Origin: Gemmatimonadota bacterium
Lineage (GTDB): Bacteria > Gemmatimonadota > Gemmatimonadetes > Gemmatimonadales > Gemmatimonadaceae
Length of the DNA: 34,736 nt
Reading direction: 5' to 3'
NCBI GenBank assembly: GCA_016874035.1
Contig: VGVM01000027.1
Span: 1 to 34,736 of the forward strand
Part shown: one piece after another, positions 8,441 to 16,776 of the stretch
Layout: the number at the start of each line of letters is the position of its first letter
Position numbering within the stretch: position 1 is the first letter of the stretch
Translations under genes and position numbers: made by a program
Notes under the pieces: generated by a model
Told to the model about the DNA's origin: nothing
What the model saw: only the letters and a program-made list of their open reading frames with translations
The model's database searches: none

Positions 8441-9309
8441 GCCTCAGGGGAATCGTACTGGCCGGGGGATCGGGGAGTCGACTATATCCTGTGACGCTTG
8501 GCGTGTGCAAGCAACTACTGCCGGTGTATGACAAGCCGATGGTGTACTACCCACTGAGTACACTGATGCTCGCGGGGATACGCGATGTGCTGGTCATCTC
8601 GACGCCACAGGACACGCCGAGGTTTTCGCAGCTGCTCCGTGACGGACACCAGTGGGGAATGTCCATCTCCTATGCGGTGCAGCCCAACCCCGGTGGATTG
8701 GCAGAGGCATTCCTGATAGGCAGCGACTTCATCGGGGGAGCACGCTCCGCCCTCATACTCGGCGACAACATCTTTTACGGACACGAGCTCATCCGGTCCT
8801 TGCAGGCCGGCGCGGCGCGGACCAGCGGAGCGACGGTTTTTGCTCATCCCGTTCATGATCCACAGCGGTACGGGGTGATCGAGTTCGATTCCGCCGGACG
8901 CGTCCTCAGCTTGGAGGAGAAGCCGACGCGCCCGCGCTCGCGGTTCGCTGTGACGGGCCTGTACTTCTATGACGAGCAGGTCGTGGACATTGCACGCTCG
9001 CTGCGTCCCTCCGCACGCGGAGAACTCGAGGTCACCGACGTGAATCTCGAGTACCTCCGGCAAGGTGCGCTAACCGCGGAGATTCTCAGTCGCGGGATGG
9101 CTTGGCTAGACATGGGCACCACTGAGTCGCTGCTGGAGGCCGCGCAGTTCACGCACGTGCTGCAGAAGCGGCAGGGCCTCAAGATTGCCTGCCCTGAGGA
9201 AATCGCCTGGCGGCTGGGTTGGATCGATGCCGAGGCGCTCCGGAAGCTGGCTGCGCCCCTGGCTAAGACAGAGTACGGCGCGTACCTCAACGGTTTGCTC
9301 GATGGCTGA
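8437..9309 (+). CDS. rmlA: Glucose-1-phosphate thymidylyltransferase
   Basis: A 290-residue nucleotidyltransferase making dTDP-glucose from glucose-1-phosphate and d[16 protein letters not shown] (8-20) is the nucleotide-binding signature, followed by [28 protein letters not shown] and [10 protein letters not shown] with metal-binding Asp110. It lines up with RmlA over its whole length. The chosen ATG at 8437 overlaps the rmlB stop (ATGA); an in-frame open stretch reaching back to 8347 lies wholly inside rmlB and is rejected. It is inhibited by dTDP-rhamnose in studied family members, which would set flux through this branch. Confidence 0.95.
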   Translation: MSLRGIVLAGGSGSRLYPVTLGVCKQLLPVYDKPMVYYPLSTLMLAGIRDVLVISTPQDTPRFSQLLRDGHQWGMSISYAVQPNPGGLAEAFLIGSDFIGGARSALILGDNIFYGHELIRSLQAGAARTSGATVFAHPVHDPQRYGVIEFDSAGRVLSLEEKPTRPRSRFAVTGLYFYDEQVVDIARSLRPSARGELEVTDVNLEYLRQGALTAEILSRGMAWLDMGTTESLLEAAQFTHVLQKRQGLKIACPEEIAWRLGWIDAEALRKLAAPLAKTEYGAYLNGLLDG

Positions 9310-9880
9310 TGATCCGGCACTGGTCATGCGGACGCCTCTCGACGGCGTCTTATTGATCACTCCGGCTTCGTATCGGGATGAGCGCGGGCTGGTGCTCGAA
9401 CGGTATCGGTTCGAGAGGTACCAGCATGCCGGGATCATGCGCCCGTTCGTGCAAGACAACGTGACGCAATCGATGCGCGGAGTGGTACGCGGGTTGCATT
9501 TCCAGATCGGAGCCCCTCAAGACAAGCTTGTCGACGTGTCGAGGGGAGCAATCTGGGATGTCGCAGTTGACCTACGCCCAGGCTCGCCCTCGTTCGGCGA
9601 ATGGTTTGGCGCAGACCTGAGCGAGGACAACCGGACGCAGATGTTCATCCCGGCGGGTTTCGCCCATGGGTACGCAGTGACATCGGCGATCGCAGATGTG
9701 CATTACAAGTTTACGGAGTATCATCGCCCCGAAGCCGCCCATGGAGTGGCTTGGGATGACCCCGCAATCGGAATTACGTGGCCAAAGCTGGGCCCGCCGA
9801 TCCTCTCGGCGCGGGACCGCGCCCACCCAAGGCTGTTCGAGCTCACGGACGCACTGCTGAGCTCGTTCAGGTTTCAGTGA
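9302..9880 (+). CDS. rmlC: dTDP-4-dehydrorhamnose 3,5-epimerase
   Basis: A 192-residue cupin that epimerises C3 and C5 of dTDP-4-keto-6-deoxyglucose. [18 protein letters not shown] carries the catalytic His66. Then come [47 protein letters not shown] and [11 protein letters not shown], in family order. The full motif set argues for RmlC and against the shorter 3,4-ketoisomerase cupins. ATG 9302 overlaps rmlA by eight bases (ATGGCTGA). The next enzyme for rhamnose, the RmlD reductase, is not encoded in the window. Confidence 0.93.
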   Translation: MADDPALVMRTPLDGVLLITPASYRDERGLVLERYRFERYQHAGIMRPFVQDNVTQSMRGVVRGLHFQIGAPQDKLVDVSRGAIWDVAVDLRPGSPSFGEWFGADLSEDNRTQMFIPAGFAHGYAVTSAIADVHYKFTEYHRPEAAHGVAWDDPAIGITWPKLGPPILSARDRAHPRLFELTDALLSSFRFQ

Positions 9881-9903
9881 CCAGTGTCGTGGAGAATCCC
9901 CGA

Positions 9904-10920
9904 ATGCCGTTGCCGAAGCGGGCGCTGATCACCGGTGTGACGGGCCAGGACGGTTCGTACTTGGCCGAGCTGCTGCTCGACAAGGGATACACAGTGCACG
10001 GGCTGATTCGGCGTTCATCGAGCTTCAACACTTCCCGCATCGACCATTTGCTCTCGAACGATGCCCTCCAGGGTCGTTTCGTTTGCCATCACGCTGACAT
10101 GACCGAGGGCTCGCGGCTCCGCACACTGATCGACGCAATCGAGCCGGACGAGATCTACCATCTCGCGGCACAATCGCATGTCAAGGTTTCGTTCTCGGAG
10201 CCGGAGTTCACCCTGAACGTGATTGCAATGGGTTCCGTTCGTTTGTTCGAGGCGGTGCGGGATCACTGCGAGAAGGTGGGTCGCGCGATCCGCGTATACA
10301 ACGCTGGCTCATCCGAGATGTTCGGATCGGCGCCGGCGCCACAAGACGAATCGACGGTGTTTCACCCGCGCTCACCATACGCTGTGTCGAAGGTGGCGGC
10401 GCATTGGCTCGCTGTGAATGCCCGCGAGTCGTATGGGCTCTTCATCGCTAACGGTGTGTTGTTCAACCATGAGTCTCCTCGTCGCGGGGAAACGTTCGTT
10501 ACGCGCAAGATCACGCGCGCCGTCGGCAGGATCGCCATAGGAACGCAGAAGGGATTGGTGTTGGGAAACCTGAACGCAGAGAGGGACTGGGGCTTCGCGG
10601 GCGACTACGTGGACGCGATGTGGCGCATCGTTCAGCAACCCAAGGCTGATGACTTCGTGATTGCCACTGGGGAATCACATTCCGTTCGTCAGTTTCTGGC
10701 GCACGCGTTCGGTCACGTCGGGCTGCGGTGGGAAGATCACGTGACGGTGGATCCGCGATACTTCCGACCCGCTGAGGTGGATGCTCTCTGCGGGGATGCC
10801 TCGAAGGCCCAACGGGATCTGGGCTGGCGGCCGAGTACCGGGTTCGAGGCGCTCGTCGGTCTGATGGTGGACCATGATCTTGATCTTGCCATGCGGGAGC
10901 GCGATGCGGGTGTGAGGTAG
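9904..10920 (+). CDS. gmd: GDP-mannose 4,6-dehydratase
   Basis: A 338-residue SDR enzyme converting GDP-mannose to GDP-4-keto-6-deoxymannose with NADP. GVTGQDGSYLAELLLDKGY (11-29) is the Gmd-specific dinucleotide loop, RRSSSFNTSRIDHL follows, catalytic residues are Ser136-Ser137-Glu138 (GSSEMFG) and Tyr159/Lys163 (YAVSK), and FNHESPRRGETFVTRKITRA is diagnostic. ATG 9904 gives the normal family N-terminus; a GTG at 9877 overlapping the rmlC stop (GTGA) is an alternative that adds nine residues. The product can feed fucose, rhamnose, perosamine or colitose routes. The histidine-variant DegT enzyme at 12095 points to the last of these. Confidence 0.94.
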   Translation: MPLPKRALITGVTGQDGSYLAELLLDKGYTVHGLIRRSSSFNTSRIDHLLSNDALQGRFVCHHADMTEGSRLRTLIDAIEPDEIYHLAAQSHVKVSFSEPEFTLNVIAMGSVRLFEAVRDHCEKVGRAIRVYNAGSSEMFGSAPAPQDESTVFHPRSPYAVSKVAAHWLAVNARESYGLFIANGVLFNHESPRRGETFVTRKITRAVGRIAIGTQKGLVLGNLNAERDWGFAGDYVDAMWRIVQQPKADDFVIATGESHSVRQFLAHAFGHVGLRWEDHVTVDPRYFRPAEVDALCGDASKAQRDLGWRPSTGFEALVGLMVDHDLDLAMRERDAGVR

Positions 10921-10962
10921 GCCGGCATCACGCCTCGGGCTCTACCGTTATAGCGAAAGGAT

Positions 10963-11820
10963 TCAGCCGGTAGTTCCGTCCGGTTCGGACAAGACATGCT
11001 GGGCCTCCCCTCGGCCGAAGCGGAGGAAGGCGTACGTGTCGCCGGACCGCGGATCGCAGGGCGGGAGGTCCACGAGCCGGCACCTGAGGCCGACCTCTTG
11101 CGCCATTAGATCGTAGGTCCGCACCGTGTGCCAGTACCCGTGGTCGCGGAGCTCTCCGCGCGCTGTGCGCTCTGCATATCCCGCAGCGGTCGACTTCCAG
11201 TGAAAGCTGAGGCTCCGAAGAGGCCCCGCGATCTGGCTGCTGCACATCATGAGTTGTGCTCGCGTTTCTGCGATCTTCCTGAGGAACGCGCCGAAGCGTT
11301 CCGGCGTGAACGCATAAAACACGTCCCATCCGATCACGAGGTCGAAGGCCTCAAGATCGCTGCCATCGATCGAATCGATGTCGAGCCTCACTTTCTCCAA
11401 ATGGTCGAGCGCCCGCACCGTATTCATGCGTTCGATCACAAGCGGGTCAAAATCGGACGCGACGTAGCGAAGCTCTGGGAGGCGAGCGCTAATGGCCCAA
11501 CTTGCGATCATCGTGCCGCACCCTACCTCGAGGACTGATCGGACCCCGGGTTGACCCGCGATCCAGTCGGCAAGGCGCCATCCTGAGATGAGCTTTCGTC
11601 GTTCCGGGCCAAATGCCCTGGCGAAGTAGACTTCGTCCCCACTGGGGGCTGCGCCGTCGTAACCGCGCTCGCGCGCGACCGTCCAGTCGTGCGCGGACAC
11701 GAGTGGACCCCGACCCTCGTCAAATGGCGTTGCGGCGCGATATGCGACGTAGCGGCTTGCGAACCACTGACCTAAGGCGATGTCAACGTTGACCGCGAGA
11801 CGTTTGAGATGTCGGTTCAT
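10963..11820 (-). CDS. Class I SAM-dependent methyltransferase
   Basis: A methyltransferase-like protein of 285 residues from ATG 11820; the frame extends to an ATG at 11838 and either is possible. Motif I is SVLEVGCGTMIAS, followed by LRYVASDFDPLVIERM (acidic end of beta 2), DSIDGSDLEAFDLVIGWDVFYAF and EVGLRCRLVDLP. It is on the opposite strand to its neighbours, converging on gmd with 42 bases between stops. The first ~100 residues, with many aromatic residues, do not match a family I recognise. A role in modifying the polysaccharide is suggested only by place. Confidence 0.7.
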   Translation of the reverse strand: MNRHLKRLAVNVDIALGQWFASRYVAYRAATPFDEGRGPLVSAHDWTVARERGYDGAAPSGDEVYFARAFGPERRKLISGWRLADWIAGQPGVRSVLEVGCGTMIASWAISARLPELRYVASDFDPLVIERMNTVRALDHLEKVRLDIDSIDGSDLEAFDLVIGWDVFYAFTPERFGAFLRKIAETRAQLMMCSSQIAGPLRSLSFHWKSTAAGYAERTARGELRDHGYWHTVRTYDLMAQEVGLRCRLVDLPPCDPRSGDTYAFLRFGRGEAQHVLSEPDGTTG

Positions 11821-11838
11821 TCCGGCCGGGATGGCCAA

Positions 11839-12094
11839 TCGTTGGTGGGCAAGCTCGGTGGGCGCGAGGCGAAAGCGCCCGTGAGGAAAGAAACAAATCT
11901 ATGCATAGTCAGCCACTCAGAAACGTACCGCCCGGCCGTCCGGAACGCTGCGCCACGCATAGCGGCGACCCGACTGCGCGGCAAGAGGACTCGAGACGTC
12001 GGCAACCTGCAGGTGCCGCATGATTCCGTGGCGTGATCGTGTGCCTGAGTGCAACTTAAGCGCTCAACGCTCTCGCACCCCTGACCACGAAAGC
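11839..12094. promoter_or_regulatory. Divergent intergenic region with a 10-base palindrome
   Basis: About 256 bases separate the minus-strand methyltransferase from the plus-strand DegT-fold gene, and both promoters are expected here. The centre, near 11885-11910, is locally AT-rich and holds CTATGCATAG at 11899-11908, a perfect palindrome that could be an operator or just chance. No clear -35/-10 pair was found. An open frame runs through the right part of it from 12020, but it adds no family-like residues to the DegT protein. Confidence 0.3.
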
Positions 12095-13291
12095 ATGCGC
12101 GTTCTCTACGCACAGGCAGTCTTTGGCGAAGAAGAGATCGAAGCCGTTATCGACGTTCTGCGCAATCGGCCGCTGTCGTTAATGGACGGTGAATCAGTTG
12201 CCGAGTTTGAGGGCGGCGTCGCCAAACTGTTCGGCAAGCGTCACGGCCTGATGGTCAACTCCGGGAGCTCCGCAAACGCGCTTGCCCTTGGCGCGCTGAG
12301 CCTTCCGGCGGGATCTGAGATCATCACACCGGTTTTGACGTTCGCCACAACGGTTTCCCCCATCGTCCAACAGGGCTACGTGCCGGCGTTCGTAGACGTC
12401 GAAACCGGCACGTACAACGTCGACGCGGCACACGTGGAAAGGATGATCAACTCGCGAACGCGCGCGCTCATGATACCAAACCTGATCGGGAATCTGCCCG
12501 ACTGGCGGGCTCTGCGTGACATTGCCGACAGACATTCGCTGATGATCATCGAGGATTCGGCCGACACGATCGGCAGTCTCATTCACTCCACGCCGTCCGG
12601 GCGGCTGACGGACGTCTCGACTACCAGCTTCTACGCCTCGCACGTGATGACCTGCGCCGGGTTCGGCGGCGCGGCCTGTTTTGGCCGGGATGACTTGGCC
12701 CGCCGGGCGAAGTTACTTCGAGGTTGGGGGCGAGCTTCAAGTGTCCTGAAGAACTCCGAGGATGTCGAGAGTCGGTTCGGCTCAGTGGTGGACGGCATCG
12801 AGTACGACGCCAAATTCGTCTTCGAGGCCATAGGATACAACTTCCTGCCGTCGGAGATCGCCGCGGCATTCGGCCTCGTGCAACTTCGCCGGTTGCCGGA
12901 GTATCTCGCCCGCCGCAAACGCAACTTCCAGCGCCTGCGAGAGTTCTTCTCCGCGTACGAGGAGTGGTTCATTCTTCCGCGTCAGCGCGCGGAGGTCGAA
13001 ACCGCTTGGCTTGCGCTCCCTCTGACCGTCCGGCCTGGGGCCCCCTTCAGCCGCCGCGAGATGCAGGTATTCCTAGAACAGAATAGCATCCAAACACGAA
13101 CCGTGTTCACAGGCAACATCCTGCGCCAGCCGGGCTTTGCGGGAATCAATCGGCGCGAAGCAAGTGGCGGGTATCCGAACGCTGACGCTGTCATGCGAGG
13201 CGGGCTGCTACTTGGCTGTCACCAAGGCATGACGGAGGCTCAGATGGACTACATGTGCGAACGTTTCAGGGAGTTCGCCAACCAACACTAA
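12095..13291 (+). CDS. DegT-fold PLP sugar 3-dehydratase, ColD-like (active-site His)
   Basis: A 398-residue aminotransferase-fold protein. It has NSGSSANALALGAL (55-68), DEVETG-type PAFVDVETGTYNVD, IIEDSADTIGS with Asp154 on the PLP nitrogen, and SFYASHVMTCAGFGG, where His183 takes the place of the Schiff-base lysine. A histidine here is the hallmark of 3-dehydratases: ColD (GDP-4-keto-6-deoxymannose) and RfbH/E1 (CDP-sugar). No E1-type cysteine cluster for iron-sulphur is evident and length is nearer ColD, so a PLP/glutamate-dependent ColD-like reaction is preferred. gmd upstream would supply the substrate, giving a GDP-3,6-dideoxy-4-ketosugar. ATG 12095 matches the family N-terminus; 12020 is an unlikely longer start. 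Confidence 0.82.
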   Translation: MRVLYAQAVFGEEEIEAVIDVLRNRPLSLMDGESVAEFEGGVAKLFGKRHGLMVNSGSSANALALGALSLPAGSEIITPVLTFATTVSPIVQQGYVPAFVDVETGTYNVDAAHVERMINSRTRALMIPNLIGNLPDWRALRDIADRHSLMIIEDSADTIGSLIHSTPSGRLTDVSTTSFYASHVMTCAGFGGAACFGRDDLARRAKLLRGWGRASSVLKNSEDVESRFGSVVDGIEYDAKFVFEAIGYNFLPSEIAAAFGLVQLRRLPEYLARRKRNFQRLREFFSAYEEWFILPRQRAEVETAWLALPLTVRPGAPFSRREMQVFLEQNSIQTRTVFTGNILRQPGFAGINRREASGGYPNADAVMRGGLLLGCHQGMTEAQMDYMCERFREFANQH

Positions 13292-13345
13292 CAGCCTCTA
13301 CGAGCGCTGGCGGCCGGCTCAGCTCGGCCCGCATGTGCAGGTCCA

Positions 13346-13419
13346 TGGGCGCCAAGGGACTCGAACCCCTGACCTCTGCTGTGTGAAAGCAGCGCTCTAA
13401 CCAGCTGAGCTAGGCGCCC
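13346..13419 (-). tRNA. tRNA-Val (CAC)
   Basis: The minus strand folds as a full cloverleaf: seven-pair acceptor GGGCGCC/GGCGCCC, D-arm with AGCTCAGCTGGTTAGAGC, anticodon stem CTGCT/AGCAG around the loop TTCACAC (anticodon CAC, reading GUG), and T-arm with GGTTCGAGTCC. Discriminator is A; no CCA is encoded. It stands 54 bases from the end of the polysaccharide locus. Confidence 0.93.
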
Positions 13420-13476
13420 GTACTCGAACAGCCGGAAAACTAGCGTAGCACCCCGCCGAGCGCACTAGTTTCCGGA

Positions 13477-14475
13477 ATGCTGCCGATCGAGCCGGCCCTG
13501 GCGGCCCGGACGCTCCAGACCACCCGCCTCGCGCGGTGGCGGCGCGCGCCCGGCGTGGTCAACACGCTGGCGGTGGGGATGGCAGCTCTGGCGCTCGCCT
13601 GCGCGAAGCCTGCCGAAGTCGCGGATGAGAGCGCCAAGGCGGCCCCGCTTCGCTCCGGCGGCATCATCCCATGGCCGGCCGATACCGCAGTCGCCAACCC
13701 GGCGCTGGCCCGCTCGGTCAACCGCGGCGCCGCGATCCTCCGCCACACGGCCGACTCGCTCCCCACGCACGTGGGGAACGGGCTCCAGTGCACGAGCTGC
13801 CACCTCTCAGACGGCCGCGTGGCCGGCGCCATGCCCTGGGTGGGCGTGTATGCGCGGTTCCCGCAGTACCGCTCGCGCTCAGGCGGCGTGGATGTGCTCG
13901 CCGACCGCATCAACGATTGCTTCCAGCGTTCGCTGAACGGCAAGGCAATGGACCCCGCCGGCGCGGACATGCGCGATATCACCGCGTACATGGCCTGGCT
14001 GTCTCGCGGGACGGTCCTCGGCAAACGCACGCCGGGGCAGGGGCTGGATTCAGTCGCCGCGGCCCTCACGCCGGACAGCGCCGCGGGCCGCGTGGCGTAC
14101 GTCGCCCAGTGCTCGCGCTGTCATGGCGCCAACGGCGAGGGCATGACCACGCGCTCACCGGGTGTGCCCGACTGGGCCGGCGTCGCCCCGCCGCTCTGGG
14201 GGCCGCGGTCGTACAACATCGGCGCGGGGATGGCCCGTGTGCGCGCGGCCGCCGCATTCATCCGCCACCAGATGCCGCTCGACACGCCGGGGTCGCTGTC
14301 GGACCAGCAGGCGCTCGACATCGCCGCATTCGTCAACGCGCAGCCGCGGCCGGACTTCGCCGACAAGGTCAACGACTGGCCGCTCGGCGGCGAGCCATCG
14401 GACGTTGCCTACACGACCAACCGGATGAAGCGCGAGGCAGGGGGCGCGGGGCCGGGCAGGGGGCGCGGGAACTGA
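13477..14475 (+). CDS. Diheme c-type cytochrome lipoprotein, TsdA-like
   Basis: A 332-residue exported protein. The N-terminus has basic residues then a hydrophobic run ending at Cys42 (ALAC), a likely lipoprotein site. Two heme c sites are seen: CTSCH (105-109) and CSRCH (212-216). Between them, FPQYRSRSGGVDVLADRINDCFQRSLNG resembles the thiosulfate dehydrogenase/tetrathionate reductase TsdA, in which a cysteine after the first heme is its distal iron ligand; Cys148 is placed for this. Met266 (HQMP) may ligate heme 2. So the protein may oxidise thiosulfate or accept electrons in the periplasm. It is a single gene between two minus-strand tRNA genes. Heme binding is certain; substrate is inference. 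Confidence 0.8.
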   Translation: MLPIEPALAARTLQTTRLARWRRAPGVVNTLAVGMAALALACAKPAEVADESAKAAPLRSGGIIPWPADTAVANPALARSVNRGAAILRHTADSLPTHVGNGLQCTSCHLSDGRVAGAMPWVGVYARFPQYRSRSGGVDVLADRINDCFQRSLNGKAMDPAGADMRDITAYMAWLSRGTVLGKRTPGQGLDSVAAALTPDSAAGRVAYVAQCSRCHGANGEGMTTRSPGVPDWAGVAPPLWGPRSYNIGAGMARVRAAAAFIRHQMPLDTPGSLSDQQALDIAAFVNAQPRPDFADKVNDWPLGGEPSDVAYTTNRMKREAGGAGPGRGRGN

Positions 14476-14510
14476 GCGGCAGTCAGCCGTCGGACGTCGC
14501 GCCGCACCGA

Positions 14511-14582
14511 TGGGCCCTGCAGGATTCGAACCTGCGCACGTCGGATTATGAGTCCGCTGCTCTACCGCTGAGCTAAGGGCCC
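14511..14582 (-). tRNA. tRNA with CAT anticodon, probably tRNA-Ile2 (lysidine type)
   Basis: The minus strand folds with acceptor GGGCCCT/AGGGCCC, D-arm GCTCAGCGGTAGAGC, anticodon loop CTCATAA (anticodon CAT) and T-arm GCAGGTTCGAATCCTGC. Discriminator is A. The acceptor and the GCGGACTCATAATCCG arm resemble the lysidine-modified isoleucine tRNA (AUA reader) more than elongator methionine tRNA; it is not an initiator, since it lacks the three G-C pairs next to the anticodon loop. Identity as Ile2 is inference. Confidence 0.85.
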
Positions 14583-14705
14583 TGCACCGGTCGAAACCTA
14601 GTACGCCGAGCCACCCTCGGACGTAACCCGCGATGCCCCTCAGCCGTCTATTGATGTCGGCCCATTAACTTTCGGTCTGTGTTCACCTCTCCGGAGCCGC
14701 TGATC

Positions 14706-15560
14706 ATGACGCGTCCCCAGCTCAAGAACATCCTCGTCCCGGTCCTGGCGCTTGCCGCGGCAACCGCCGTCTCGACTCCCGCCGGCGCGCAGGCCGCCGC
14801 CAGCCGCTTCAGCACGCAGGTGCCGGCCGCCACGCTGTCCGGTGGGTTCGGCGACATGATCCGCTCGGTCCCGGGCTTCACGGCCAGCAGCCCGAACGCG
14901 TTCGGGCTCGGGCTCGGCGACATACTCTTTGTCGGGAACTACGCCCAGATGGGGCGGAACGCGATCGTGAATGGCGCGTTCGCACCCGACGGCCCGGATG
15001 AGGGCAGTGCCAGCTTCGCCTTCGGATTGGGCAACACGAGCGGCATCGCGCTCACCACGACGATCTCCACGAACTTCACGTACAAAGCGGACCGCCTGCG
15101 GCAGACGGGCATTTCGCTCCAGGCGTCGCACCATGTGGATGCGACGCTTGCGGTCGCAGTCGGTGTCGAGAACGGCCTCGCAGCAGGAGGCTCGAACCTC
15201 GACGGCGCGGACTCCTGGTACGGCGTCGTGACCAAGGTGTTCAACCAGCCGATGAAGTCCTCGACCTGGCTCAAGTCGGTGACCATCTCGACCGGTGTCG
15301 GCAACGGACGGTTCGAGCGCATTGACCTCGACGGCAGCAATACGATTGACGCGATGGTCTTCGGTTCCGTGTCGGCCGCGGTACACGAGCAAGTCTCGCT
15401 GTTCGGCGACTTCACCGGCGCGGATATCAACTTCGGTGCGTCGGTGGTGCCGCTCAAGCGCGTCCCGCTGGTGTTCACGCCGATCATCGCCGACATCACG
15501 ACGACGGCAAGCCGTACCGCGCGGTTCGTGATGAACGCCGGCTACGCGCTGCACTTCTAA
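14706..15560 (+). CDS. Predicted outer-membrane beta-barrel protein
   Basis: A 284-residue protein starting at ATG 14706, with GGAG nine bases upstream. A signal peptide (LKNILVPVLALAAATAVS) ends near AGAQA. The mature part is rich in Gly, Ala, Ser and alternating hydrophobic residues (GIALTTTISTNFTY, SVTISTGVGNGRF) and ends in aromatic F, the usual last residue of outer-membrane barrels. I do not recognise a named family. It is the first gene of the ten-gene operon; the two following genes also encode predicted barrels. An upstream ATG-type start at 14679 adds nine residues and weakens the signal peptide. Confidence 0.75.
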   Translation: MTRPQLKNILVPVLALAAATAVSTPAGAQAAASRFSTQVPAATLSGGFGDMIRSVPGFTASSPNAFGLGLGDILFVGNYAQMGRNAIVNGAFAPDGPDEGSASFAFGLGNTSGIALTTTISTNFTYKADRLRQTGISLQASHHVDATLAVAVGVENGLAAGGSNLDGADSWYGVVTKVFNQPMKSSTWLKSVTISTGVGNGRFERIDLDGSNTIDAMVFGSVSAAVHEQVSLFGDFTGADINFGASVVPLKRVPLVFTPIIADITTTASRTARFVMNAGYALHF

Positions 15561-15573
15561 CCGGGTCCCGCCA

Positions 15574-16776
15574 GTGGTCCGGAATCGCCGATTCGCGGCG
15601 CGCACTCGGGCGTTCGCGACCGCTGCGTTCGCCGCCGGCGCCGCCAGCGCGGCATTGATCCTGGCTGCGCCGCTCGCCGCACAGTCGTCGGGCGACGCGC
15701 GCACGCCTTCCGCGTACACGTCCACCGTCATGTTCGGCACCGGGTTGATCATCATCCCGGTGGCGTGGGTTTCCCCTGAATCCGGCGACCTGTTCGCGTC
15801 GTTCTCCGCGCGCATCATCGGGCAGGGCGACATCACGCCCAAGGCGAGCGGCTCGCTCTGGGACCTGACGCAATCGGTCGAGGCGCATCTGGGCGGCCGC
15901 GTGTCGGTCGGCGCCTCGCTCTACAGCACAAAGCACCAGCAGATCGGCGGCTTCGCGCAGGCCCTTCTTGTCAGGCAATCGGACGGCGGGCCGGGATGGC
16001 TACCCTCGATTGCTGTCGGCGCGCGCAACCTTGGTTCCAGCAAGTATCAGGACCGGTTCGTCACGGGAGACAAGCGGGCCATCCACGTGCTCGAAGGCGC
16101 CGTCCAGGCGGGCCAGGGCGAGTTCAACGGGTCGCCCACGCTGTACGCCGTCGCCACGCGCGACTTCCGCGCCGGCGGCAGGCGCTCGCTCTCGCTGACA
16201 GCAGGCTATGGCAACGGGCTCTTCAAGGAAACGGGCAACCTCGGCACGGTGTACAACAAGACGGGGACGCTCGCGTCCGGCGTGTTCGGCGGAGTGCGGT
16301 TCGCGATCCCGTGGAAAGAGACGCGGCTCATCACCTTGATCGGCGAAAATGACGGATTCGATTACAACGCCGGCGCCACGATGACGCTGGGGCATCTCTC
16401 GGTGGGGTTCTACTTCACGGAACTCGAGGAGCGCCACAAGATCCCCGTCGGGCTCACGTTGGCGAACTTCACGAAGACCGCGTTCCGCCTTTCGTACAAC
16501 TCGACGTTGCAAGGCGTGATGCGCGGGGCGCGGCAGCGCGCAGAGGCATCGGACGCCAAGCTGGAACTGCGGCGCCTGCAGCAGGAAATCGCGCAGCGCC
16601 GGGCGATCACGGCACGGCTCGTTGCGGACCTGTCCAAGGCCGAAGCAGCCGCGAGCGCCGCGCGTGAAGCCAAACGTGCCACGCTCCTCAAGGAACTCGA
16701 AGCCGAGCGAGCCGCGCTGAAGGCTGCAGCGGACCGCCTCGAACAGTTGCAGCGCAAGCCGCCGGAGCGCCCATGA
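15574..16776 (+). CDS. Predicted outer-membrane barrel with C-terminal coiled coil (paralogue A)
   Basis: A 400-residue protein from GTG 15574, 13 bases after the previous stop. The signal peptide is long (hydrophobic about 16-32, cleavage near PLAAQ). Residues about 45-310 look like a beta-barrel: alternating strands and turns such as WLPSIAVGARNLG and LSLTAGYGNGLFK. From about 325 to 400 the protein is a charged heptad-type coiled coil (ELRRLQQEIAQRRAI, LEAERAALKAAADRL) ending RKPPERP. The next gene is clearly homologous over barrel and coil. A barrel in the outer membrane with a helical tail could reach into the periplasm and touch partners. Function is unknown; the resemblance to gliding-complex porin-like proteins is one of setting, not sequence. 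Confidence 0.72.
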   Translation: MVRNRRFAARTRAFATAAFAAGAASAALILAAPLAAQSSGDARTPSAYTSTVMFGTGLIIIPVAWVSPESGDLFASFSARIIGQGDITPKASGSLWDLTQSVEAHLGGRVSVGASLYSTKHQQIGGFAQALLVRQSDGGPGWLPSIAVGARNLGSSKYQDRFVTGDKRAIHVLEGAVQAGQGEFNGSPTLYAVATRDFRAGGRRSLSLTAGYGNGLFKETGNLGTVYNKTGTLASGVFGGVRFAIPWKETRLITLIGENDGFDYNAGATMTLGHLSVGFYFTELEERHKIPVGLTLANFTKTAFRLSYNSTLQGVMRGARQRAEASDAKLELRRLQQEIAQRRAITARLVADLSKAEAAASAAREAKRATLLKELEAERAALKAAADRLEQLQRKPPERP

